A DNA stretch of 64,000 nt from Torymus aiolomorphi (Eukaryota; Arthropoda; Insecta; Hymenoptera; Torymidae): contig CM070873.1 of assembly GCA_036365515.1 (NCBI GenBank), forward strand, positions 216,737,376 to 216,801,375. Direction: 5' to 3'. A program made the translations under genes and the position numbers. The notes beneath the pieces were generated by a model. The model searched no databases and was not told the DNA's origin. It saw only the letters and a list, made by a program, of their open reading frames with translations. Below, in pieces: positions 51,391-61,043 of this stretch; position 1 is the first letter of the stretch, and every line of letters starts with the position of its first letter.

Positions 51391-53870
51391 GGGGACAAGC
51401 CATGGTTAAAACTGAAAAAAATAAGAATAAATAATTTGATTAATAATAAATTCCAGGTGTAATCTTTGAACTTAATATTTTTCCCACTAATAAGTAGTGT
51501 TATTACCTACAATTTCCGCCTGTAGTTAGTTGATAATATACATCTGACTCTTGCGTACATTTTATTAATGATTTAACTCTGATTTATTGATTGCCGTAGG
51601 TTTACTTTTCAACAACTAAATAAAATGACTTGAAATTCATGGCTTGATCTTTGTTTTTACATCAGTTACCAGTTTTCTGTGCTACTTTTCCTAAAAAAAT
51701 TTTTTTAATATTTATTTTTTATGAAAAATCTCAATTTTTTGTATATTTTATCAAAAGTTCTATAATTTTATTTTTTTTAATTTTTTTCTGAAGCTTTTTT
51801 CAAAAAAGTAGCGCACATTCCTTGTGGCTAATGTAAAAAGGAATGCTCACCTAAAATTTCAAGTCATTTCGTTCACTTGGTGAAAAATAAACTTACGGCA
51901 ATGACCCTGTAAACACAAAAAACAAGTTTTTCAGAAATCATGTTTGAAACTTGAGTTTCTTATAACTTATGGTAAGCTTTTCAAAACTACTTACAAAAAT
52001 CTTTTTCACAATTCTGTATAATATACTTTGATTAAACATGAAAAATGGAATATCCATATGACAGTTATTTTGGCACGGACACTCTAATCATCTCATGTCT
52101 AGTCTCATTAAATATCTGTAAAAAAAAGGTTTAATTAGCTTAATGACATCTTTATATTATTTAGAATAATACATTATTGTAGCTCTTATCTTTTTTTTCG
52201 TATTAGACTAAAATATTTTTATTCCTTGATGCTGCAGTCTATAACCTACAAAAATCATCTATTCCGGGTGACAGATCCAATCACAAATTAACTAAAAAGA
52301 AAAACAATAAATATTAACTATTTTTATACGTATAAGTAACAAAAAAATCTTTTAATTACTTACTCTAGTAAGAACCTGGTTCATATGACTCTTCTGGTAA
52401 CTGAAGTCGTACTCTCCTTCTTTTTCTACTTTCTAAGGTATTTTCCTCAGCATTCCTTTCAGCATAGAATAATCTTTTATCATTGCTCTTCTTCACCCAC
52501 TCAATTGCAGCTACTCCAGGTTTGATGTCGAAGGCATCCATTATTTCCAAGAAACCAATTCTTCCATCATTGAAACAAGTGATAGCAATGTATACACCTG
52601 TATTGAGTACATGCACACCACTAAAAGATGTCTTGGTAACGAGCTTCCAAACTATCTGATTGAAGCTTTCATTGCTGTTCTGTGTAAAACCACCAAGACA
52701 CCTTTCAAGCAGTTCCTGTCGAGAGAGATCTTCATAAATTAGTTTTAACTGCTCCATCACTACTGTTGGAATACTGCCTGTATGGTGGAAGCCTTTCAGT
52801 TTTTTCTGGGCTTTCGCTTTTTGCCACTTGCACCAACTATTTTCTCCTTTCGGACACAAATGATGTTGAGGTGATTTATCTGTGGAGATTTTGTGGTAAC
52901 AAGTGGCCCATATCGCATTGCTCATATCTTTCACTGAGTTCGCATTGCCCCTGATGGCATTACCATAGTAGGTGGTGAGCTGATCAATAACTTTACCAGT
53001 CAAGCGTCCCTGTCCTCCAATGGATTTTCCATCAGCTACCTTCTTCTTGCCAGAATTCTTCTTTAGATTTCTCAGCCTTGTACCCATTCGCTTTTGAACA
53101 TGTCCAACACGCTCCTTTTTTTCTACTATCAGTTCATCTCCATATGGTTTAACTTTACACAAATCACAGAAAACTTTTGAATCACCATCTCCAATGTAGC
53201 GATGATACTTTACACCATATTTTTCCGTGGAATTTTTGAAAATTTCAATAATTCCATCCACTTCCATCTTTCCGGCACTTCCTTCATGGTTTGCTGAGCA
53301 ATTGGCTTGATGGTCCGTGTACCAGTCTTCATATTCTTCTGTGCCCTCTTTATTTTCCCATTTCATGCAAGCTTTGCAGAAACTATTCTTGATAGAGATG
53401 TCAAGAATTTGTTGGGAACGCAAACCAATCAAGCTTGTGATTGCTTCTTATTCCTTCAAAAAGAAACAAGTCTTTTTAAAGCTCACTTGTGATTGTTTGT
53501 CAGCCATTATTACTCGCTATTCCTTTATTCGTGCAAGAGCCCTAAGAGTAAAATACACGAGATTTATACCTCAAGTTAAGTTTTTCTACAATGTTAATGT
53601 ACATTACGTTATACATTTAGTATTGTATCGTGTATGCTGTGAAGTATAAAATAATATAAGATTAACAATAGTATTAATATCTAAAAGTGATATTTTGAGT
53701 AAAATCACTAAATATGCAAAAAAGTAACTTCACGGTTTTAGCTGTATTTTCTAAACGAAATCGAATTTCGAAATGCGGTTGGAAGCATCGTATTCAGCGG
53801 AAAATTTGCTATCAAAATATTAAATAAAAAAAAAATCGATTTTTCGACCCCCTAACCATGGCTTGTCCCC
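51391..53870. mobile_element. 2.48-kb Kolobok-like DNA transposon flanked by TTAA
   Basis: The ends are an 18-bp perfect inverted repeat, GGGGACAAGCCATGGTTA (51391) and TAACCATGGCTTGTCCCC (53853-53870). TTAA lies on both sides (51387-51390, 53871-53874). A second inverted pair lies inside the left part, around 51595-51650 and 51850-51900 ('aaaatgacttgaaatt' and its inverse). The single large frame encodes part of a transposase on the minus strand. TTAA targeting plus this transposase type fit the Kolobok superfamily. Confidence 0.85.
52365..53432 (-). pseudogene. N-terminally truncated transposase (Kolobok / 'Mutator-like transposase domain')
   Basis: About 355 codons are open to a TAG after EPGSY, but no in-frame ATG lies at the upstream end. 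An in-frame TAA lies a few codons before the first conserved residues (LIGLRSQQILD). Visible features are a C-x2-C ... C ... NHEGSAGKMEV zinc-binding block, YIGDGDSKVF (second catalytic Asp context), GHVQKRMGTRLR, and TQNSNESFNQIVW (the Glu region). The family normally has a further ~150-200 N-terminal residues with a first catalytic Asp in a DGTWQ-type motif. Nothing like it is present between here and the element end. A short frame MADKQSQVSFKKT at about 53505 may be a leftover start. I infer an internally deleted, inactive copy; a spliced upstream exon cannot be ruled out. Confidence 0.8.
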
Positions 53871-53929
53871 TTAAGGATATTTTGATATTTGAACAGATGA
53901 ATCTGTGTAGACAATATTAATAGAATCGC

Positions 53930-54300
53930 TTTAAAAAAAATCTGATCATTGTTTACATGTAAAACAAGGGCCTGAAGTTGAAATTTTTTGAAATAAATTT
54001 CTGTAAATGAACTTATTAATTAATAACCGTGATACCGGTAAGACAGGAATCGCATCGGTATCCGACATCCCCTTAGTAGATGTCGAAGCTATTACAAATT
54101 CCTACATAGAATTTTTTGTTATTTGAATTTGTTTTTAAGTTTTTTAAAAGTATATCAATGATCTTATCTTGATAATAAGTTATAGAACAGTTAATGTGGC
54201 AAAAATAATTAACAAAGTAAAAAATTATAAAAAAGAAGGAAAAATATGAAAATGATGAAAGTATTTAATTCCTTATAGGTTCCAACATCCCCTTAAAAGT
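53930..54300. mobile_element. MITE fragments with CATCCCC-TTA ends
   Basis: 53930-54072 matches the inner arm and right end of the 17395-17740 MITE ('tgaagttgaaa', 'aataaccgt', 'ggaatcgc', 'gacatcccc'). A second end 'ccaacatccccttaa' follows at about 54283-54298. Left termini are not preserved. Confidence 0.5.
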
Positions 54301-55034
54301 AGTATAGTATGGTACAGTAGAGTTTTTATTAGTCTTAAACACGTAGGTACACAGCTATGACACTTTGATCCCCTTAAAAGTGCTCTCTATTCCTGGTGTC
54401 GCCATCTAGTCTTCAAAAACATTTTTTTATACCTCAGTATTAATTTCACCTATTTAATATGCCTAGGTGGCTCCGGGCAATTAGCGAAGTAGATAAATAA
54501 GAGAAATACCTACTGAAAGTACAAATTTGAACTTTTTTTTTTTGTTTTTTTCTCAAGTGGTCACCTGATGAACTACCGAAAAGAGAATTTGTGAAAATTA
54601 AATTTTTAAAGTAGGTCTTATGGAGAGAAAGGCATTTTTGATCGTCATTTCATGAAAATAGATAATTTTTTCATAAAACCACCTAGAGAGTATAGCATTT
54701 GAGTTACAAAACCTTTTTCTGTAATGAAAATATCGTCACCGGCAAAATTTAAATTTAATTTCATAAAAACAGAAAATCATGTTCTTTACACGTACATATA
54801 TCGCATGCATTATGGTTATTTTATGCATCATAAAATTGTTTGACAAAAAAATATTGGTCCGGGGGGGGGGGGGGCTCATAGATTCAGCCCAGCGCAACGG
54901 AACCACCTTAACTATGCAACCCGGAGTTTTCACTCGTGTAAAGATTGATTTTGATTGGTCTGTAAGGAATAGGCGCGAAAATTCGCTACTTCCGGTACAT
55001 TTGAATTTTTTAAATTGAATTTTCATTCTTAACT

Positions 55035-56188
55035 TGTGCGGTCTCGTTAAGCCGCAGTGCGACTCTACGAGGGCATCTAGTGGGGAGAGCAGAAAGGTTG
55101 TGGAGAAAGCTGAGGTTAGGTGTGAGAGAGGTCGGTAAGGTAGGTTGAGTTTCGTCCCAGGTTACCATCGTGGACTCATCAGTAAGGCTGATGGTAACCT
55201 TGCCTTAGACTCGGGTAGGATGTCTGTACTAATCTTGGAAGTTCTATATATACTAACCAAGGACTCGATTCGGCCACTTGCGAGAGTTGAAACTTGGCAC
55301 GAACTCTGGTGGCAGAGCTGTGAAGCTTGAACTGCCACAGGCGCCCTCCCCAGTGCCGAGGCCGTAAGCGAGGAACGAGAAGATGGGGTGAGTGCCCGAG
55401 CGGAGGCGAAAACTTAATTGATGTTAGTGGGGACGAGGTTACCGACAGCGAGGATGTGTGATTTACAGGTCAGGAAGTGTGGATTGCGTGATTGCCTGCA
55501 TCCTAAGCTTTACTGCTCCCAAGAGCTCCACAGCTGTGGCGGTTGCAGCAGGTCCGCCATCGTTGCTTGGTGGAGATACGGGTTTGGATGTCGAAGAGTG
55601 GAGCCGGAGCATGGTTACCATTCGGTCTGTTGCCATGTTGCGGCGATAAGGTAGAGAATGGGTTTATCGGGCTCCGGGCATCCCGGCCGGCAATGCCGTC
55701 TACTTGTCACCTAGCCAATTTTTGCCATGTATGACGACGGTTCGAGGATTGGGTTTACCACTGTACCGCTCGCTCGAGGCGTCATCTGTCGCACGCCTTG
55801 AGGAGTCTCTTTTGTGGTTTGTCGGATTGGATTGTATCAGAAGGTTTTTGCTTTGCGTGTTCATATCACGTCGGGGTCACCAGTGTGCGGTCTCGTTAAG
55901 CCGCAGTGCGACTCTACGAGGGCATCTAGTGGGGAGAGCAGAAAGGTTGTGGAGAAAGCTGAGGTTAGGTGTGAGAGAGGTCGGTAAGGTAGGTTGAGTT
56001 TCGTCCCAGGTTACCATCGTGGACTCATCAGTAAGGCTGATGGTAACCTTGCCTTAGACTCGGGTAGGATGTCTGTACTAATCTTGGAAGTTCTATATAT
56101 ACTAACCAAGGACTCGATTCGGCCACTTGCTAGAGTTGAAACTTGGCACGAACTCTGGTGGCAGAGCTGTGAAACTTGAACTGCCACA
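55035..56188. mobile_element. Short LTR-bounded retroelement (TRIM-like), 1154 bp
   Basis: Two 305-bp direct repeats, 55035-55339 and 55884-56188, begin TGTGCGGTCTCG and end AACTGCCACA, the TG...CA rule for LTRs. They differ by only two substitutions by eye. AACT flanks both sides (55031-55034, 56189-56192), a 4-bp target duplication. Each repeat contains an internal hairpin ('aggttaccatc' opposite 'gatggtaacct') and a 'ctatatata' box. The 544-bp interior has no gag or pol, and I see no convincing primer-binding site or polypurine tract. Mobilisation would need another element's proteins. Confidence 0.85.
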
Positions 56189-56319
56189 AACTCTTTAAAA
56201 CTAAATAATTAAATCAAATTAGAATTAAAAGATTAATTTTTTCATGCTTTGAAAAATTATCTTTTGTCTCATACCCTGTCGGAAAGTGTTGTCTTCCCAC
56301 CCAGCTCTCACGGCCGAAA

Positions 56320-56517
56320 GTGCCACATTCCCTCACGCCTAGAAACTGCGACGCGCATGCGCGTTTCTCTAATTTTCGGCCCGGCTGGCGCCACCTGCGT
56401 GTTGCAGCCCTCGCTGCCGCTCGGGCCCCAAATCACCTGCAGGCGGCGCTAGTCGGCAGAAAATTAGAAACGTGCATAAGCCTCGCAGTTTTAGGAGTGA
56501 GGTTATGTGGCACTTAA
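56320..56517. repeat. 200-bp imperfect palindrome with AGTGCCACAT ends
   Basis: 'agtgccacattccctcacgc' at the left and 'gagtgaggttatgtggcact' at the right pair. The inner arms 'cgtttctctaattttc' and 'gaaaattagaaacgtg' also pair. It is a GC-rich foldback, noncoding. Confidence 0.75.
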
Positions 56518-56569
56518 GACCCAGAGATCAGGGTGAAAAGACAATAATATACTTTCCTCCAGGGAATAC

Positions 56570-57026
56570 ATGAGACAAAATAGTATACGCAACACGGGAG
56601 GGAAGTAAAACATCTCAACCCGCGTATTTACCGCCCTCGCCTTCGGTTCGGGCGTTAATATCACACGCGGGTTGGGATGTCTTACTTCCCTCCCAGGTGC
56701 GTAATGTACTACTTTGCCTAGCGGGCCGAAAGTACCAGTGTCGCTTCCGGCGCCCGATCGCGAAGGTTGTATTTTTGGCCTCGCCAGGCAAAAAAATCGT
56801 GTACGTAACACGGGGATAAAGAAGGCCACCACAGAGCACATGTTTGACATGTTTGCCTCGCCTTCGGCTCGGATGGCAATTTACACGAGCTGTGGACTGT
56901 CCAAGTTTTTTCCTCCCGTAGTGCGTAATATACTATTGTTGCCTAGCGAGGCCGAAAATACAACCTTCGCGATCGGGCGCCGGGAGCAAAAGTAGTACTT
57001 TCGGCCCGCTAGGCTAAAAAATTAGC
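56570..57026. repeat. Composite of nested palindromes with GC-rich cores
   Basis: A first hairpin (about 56581-56715) starts 'tagtatacgcaacacggga', loops at 'ccctcgccttcggttcgggc' and closes with 'tgcgtaatgtacta'. An outer palindrome (56717-57026) pairs 'gcctagcgggccgaaagta' and 'cggcgcccgatcgcgaaggt' on both sides of a second hairpin, whose loop is 'gcctcgccttcggctcgg' (about 56853). Confidence 0.8.
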
Positions 57027-57555
57027 CAGTCAGGATCTCGTGTTTGCCACCCTCACCTTTTTTTTGTACGAAAACGTATTGAAACGTACTGAAATGTACG
57101 GAAACTTACCGACGTACAGCATATGCTGTACCATATGGTGCAATATTCTACAGTAACCTACCGAAGGTAAATAAAATTGTTATAATCTAATTAATTTGAA
57201 CAGAATTCCTTCGAACATTGGGGGGGGGGGGGGGGATTTTCGATTGTAACAATTCACCTACTATCTAAAACATTGAATTTCATCAATCCTATTTTAAAAT
57301 GAATACAACTTGTATCTAATGATTTATTTCGAACGTTTTTTTTTCGTACGTTTCGGTACTTTTACTATAATATTACCTCATAAAGTATTCGCATAAAGAA
57401 TAGCATACTACATTGAATTATTTGAGACGGTCTTGTTGGGATAGTATATCTATATATAGTTTTCCCCCAGATACTACTGCACGTACCCCCTACCCGCGAC
57501 ACCCTCGTGCGATTCACATTATCTCGTTCTCTCGTGTAAGATATACATGAGCACT

Positions 57556-57634
57556 ATATATGTGTGTATGTGTGTGTGTATGTGTGTGTGTGTGTGTGTG
57601 CGCGCGATTTTGTGTGTGTGTGTGTGTGTGTGTA
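57556..57634. repeat. (GT)n microsatellite
   Basis: GT units interrupted by 'cgcgcgattt' near 57601. Confidence 0.9.
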
Positions 57635-57795
57635 GTAATATAGAATTTATTTATCAATTGAAGGAAACAGTGATATAGAATATTCATGAAGTTTATTAAA
57701 CATAATTTTTACAGTTTTTCATATTATATTAGCATTACATTGAATACAAGTGATATATAAGATAACTTCTTTTATTTATAAACCTACATTTACAA

Positions 57796-60205
57796 TCAAT
57801 CTTCATTAATTTCAATAGTTTTATAGTGCCCCCAAGGTAAAGTATCTGTTTCCCCAGGTATTAAGTATCGCTTATCATCGTAGGGACTTAAAGCTAACTT
57901 TTTTTTGTCTTACAGTTTGTACTACATGTGCTTTAGATTGTATTGTACACTGTTCTCTGTGTTGTGTTGACATATTTAATAAACAATCAACATAGTCATC
58001 AAAAGTAATGGTTCTATCAACAACTCCAGTTTTAACACCTTTAACTTCTTTAACATGATCTTGACCATTTACACGAATACTATACATTTTACTACGTAAC
58101 CCAACGAACTCTGTCATAATTTGGTCATTACATTCATCTTTCATTAGGCCTACAACTTTCTTATTGACTTGAGGAATTCCAAAAATGTTATCAACTGGGT
58201 AGTCAGAAGTATCAAAATTTGAAATGTCACGTTTTATCACTTTATATGTATCTTCATCATTTATTTCATATATTAAACTATCAGTATCGGTATACAACAG
58301 TTTGCAGCGATCCCCGAATTGCTTCTTCATGTAGTTGTAGTGAAAATCATATACCAAAGTCTTTGATAAATCCAATACACAAAGACCTACATAAATTGGC
58401 TTATTCATGTACACTTCTGTCTTCTCTAATTCTATGAGAACAAGGTTTTCATCAATGATTGTACGGCTATGGAATTCTGGTCGTGCAATAAGAGCTTCTG
58501 CTCCATATCGACCTTCCCATTTGGTCAGTAATTTAACATTAACTCTTTTTCTTACATTTTCCATAGTCTTTCCGAAAACAGCATTGTTCATTAATTTGTA
58601 GAGATTTTTCTCAAAGTCATGTTTAGCTCCTTGTCTCATTTTACTATTTAGATCGATATATTCTTTTAGCCAGGGTCTTTGATTAAATTTCATTACTCTG
58701 TGAATTTTTGTTAGTTTTAATCCATTTGCAAGAGCTTGCTTTAAGTTACGATAATGAAGTACATATCGCAATTTTGTTTCAACAGTTGTAAGCAATTTAG
58801 CTTGTGAGGAGCCTGGTGGCTTCTTATGCTCTGCACAAAATGGTAAATCTTTGTGTACATCATGTAAATTTTCTGGATATTCCAAATCAACTTCAAGTAT
58901 ATAGCCTATTGGAGCATCATCTGGAATATTGAAATTTATATGCTCTATATCTTCAATCCATTGAAAGCCGCCATATGGTAAAGACTGTTGCATAGCCCAA
59001 CCATAAAGATTGTTTACATCGAAATACATGAGGTGCTTAGAGTTTTTATCTACATCATAGTCACTACCCATGTATTTGTTATTAGCTCGGGCATAACGAT
59101 TTGAACACTGACTTATTCCACCTCGTATTCCACGCTCAATAAACATAAGTTGATCAATATCAGTGAGCAACTCAAGCTGTATATTTGTATACTTCAACAT
59201 GGCATCCCAAGTTAGGCCTGGAGTTGTATAATAGTGTGCTGGATCTAAGCCATAGGCTTTAAGACAGCTGTTGCGAAAATTTTCAAACACCTCTGCCAAG
59301 AGTAGTACATCGGTTTTTAAGTACAAATCTGCATATTCACCTAAATTTGTTATATTAAATGCTATCCAAACATTTTTAGCATGTTCATAATCTTCATCAG
59401 ATATGTGACTGCTATTTAATTTGCTATAAAAGTCATCTTTCGTTGGCAGTCTTGAAACTTCAAGTTTTTCTTTAGAGTCTAGATAATCATAAGGAAAGAC
59501 ACCCTTTCTTCTCAACAGTTGAAATTTTTCTTCAGTTAACACTTCATCTTTAGAGAACTCTTGCCGCAAAATTCTAAGTTCCTCGAGGTATGATGATAGT
59601 TTATCCAGCGATGATGCCATCAATCAGTAGGAGTCAATAAATCTAAAGTTTATGTCACTTCCTTCGATGTGCTTGGTAAATGAGATGAAACGTTCTTTAT
59701 TTAACGGTAAAAGATTAACCCGACCAGGAAAACCTTGAGCAATAGCCTTGATGAGAAAGTGGGAGTCATAGCCAGTTAAATTGTGGAATATAACCGGAAT
59801 ACTGCATGACTCTTGGTAATTGAGGTTACATTTTTCATGCGCTGCTCCTCGATATCTGAAACATATAACAATAATAAATTAAAGTAATATGTTTAAGTAA
59901 TAAGGATGCATATTTAACCTTACCTTCCAGTCAGATGACAGTGATCTCGAACACGCTCCTCGCCCAAGGGTTTCTCACAAATATGACAAGTTTTTGTGGA
60001 TTGGAATGCTTGTTCTTGTTCCAATGTTAACATTTCCATAGGTATTGTACATTCTAAGGCAGTCTCTACATTCTCAGCTAAAACTTGCAATTCCCTTGCA
60101 AACCATTCAGCAGGGCTCGGTCCTCTGTAGCTACGGTAATATGATAGAGAGTTATCATAGCTACATTTTAAGTAGTACCCCACACTGAATGCCTCATGCT
60201 CACAT
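57796..60205 (-). pseudogene. Maverick/Polinton-type family B DNA polymerase, 5'-truncated broken copy
   Basis: The coding sequence starts abruptly at about 60205, corresponding to the middle of the plus-strand copy's first exon. It passes an Endo VII-like Cys/His block and splices at 59924/59855 (68-bp intron). It then gives an Exo II motif ([11 protein letters not shown]), Exo III (YLKTD), polymerase motif A ([12 protein letters not shown]), motif B (KLMNNAVFGK) and motif C (YTDTDS). This is a protein-primed PolB as in Polintons and related virus-like elements. Three defects are visible: loss of the N-terminal ~455 codons including Exo I; a TGA at 59626-59624 where the other copy has CGA; and a frame change at an A run near 57900, so the usual C-terminal tail is read in another frame to a stop at 57796. 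The plus copy lies head-to-head. Confidence 0.9.
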
Positions 60206-60225
60206 TCTTTTTCACATACACACAC

Positions 60226-60783
60226 TTTAATTTACAATGAAATTCATACAATACATAATAAACTTAATTCTTCGAAATTATAATCCCCTCATCCAAACTT
60301 CTTATTATATTACTAAATTTATATTAATTTTATTAATAGTTCCTGGAATTTTGGAACAATAACAATATACCGAAGAGGTATTACATTACAACCTTTTATT
60401 GTCAACAAGTCTTTGCTTAAAGAATTTTTGCGGTATATCAAAGGGTAAACGTTCCAATGCTTTGACTTGTAGATAACAAGTGTATGGGTATCAAGTTAAA
60501 AGAAATATTGCGAAGAATTCTATATGATAAATAAGTGTGGCATATTGAAGAGGTATCAAATTACAGCCGTTTCCTGTCAACAACTCTTCTGTATTTAAGC
60601 ATTTGCACGTGTTTGCGGTATATCAAAGGGTATAACGCACTTCTTAGAATTTTGCAGGTTGTGTCTCTTGGATGTATGCAAAGGATATCAAATTAAAAGG
60701 GGGTCTTGTAAACAATTTATTTCTGTAAGGTTCTAGAACGAGATTATCAGAGATTCCAATCAATTTTTGCGTCATACAGACCC
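60226..60783. repeat. Spacer between polymerase copies with ~180-bp direct repeats
   Basis: 'gaagaggtat' followed by 'ttacarcc' occurs at about 60374 and 60551. 'gcggtatatcaaagggta' occurs at about 60431 and 60614, and a shorter related segment ('aaaggatatcaaattaaaag') near 60680. These lie just upstream of the plus-copy promoter and may be regulatory or origin-like repeats. Confidence 0.65.
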
Positions 60784-60820
60784 TATAAATACGACGTAGC
60801 TGCTCCAATTCTTTCAGTGT
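60784..60820 (+). promoter_or_regulatory. TATA box and initiator upstream of the plus-strand polymerase gene
   Basis: TATAAAT at 60784-60790 is followed at the standard spacing by TTTCAGTG, whose A at 60816 is about 32 nt downstream. This is an arthropod TCAGT initiator. A second TATA-like string, TATAAAAG, lies at 60983-60990, about 55 nt before the ATG. Confidence 0.6.
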
Positions 60821-61043
60821 AAAAGAGAATCTCTTTCAGGGATTATTATCATTATTATTGAATTTCCTTAAGCGATCGATATTCGTTCGGTTTTGCGAGG
60901 TATCTCGAAATCTCGAATCGATCTCGAAACCCAACAGAAATCGAGAAACAGCGAAGAGAGGCAAATTAACACTAGTAAAAAGTATAAAAGAGCGCACACA
61001 ACGCGTTTTCGAATAGTTGACAACTGTTCTTAGAAAAATCAAC

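Noticed and set aside
55145..55330. Identical 61-residue frames in the two 305-bp repeats
   Set aside because: The frame is identical only because the LTRs are near-identical. It spans a hairpin and TATA-like box and has no domain.
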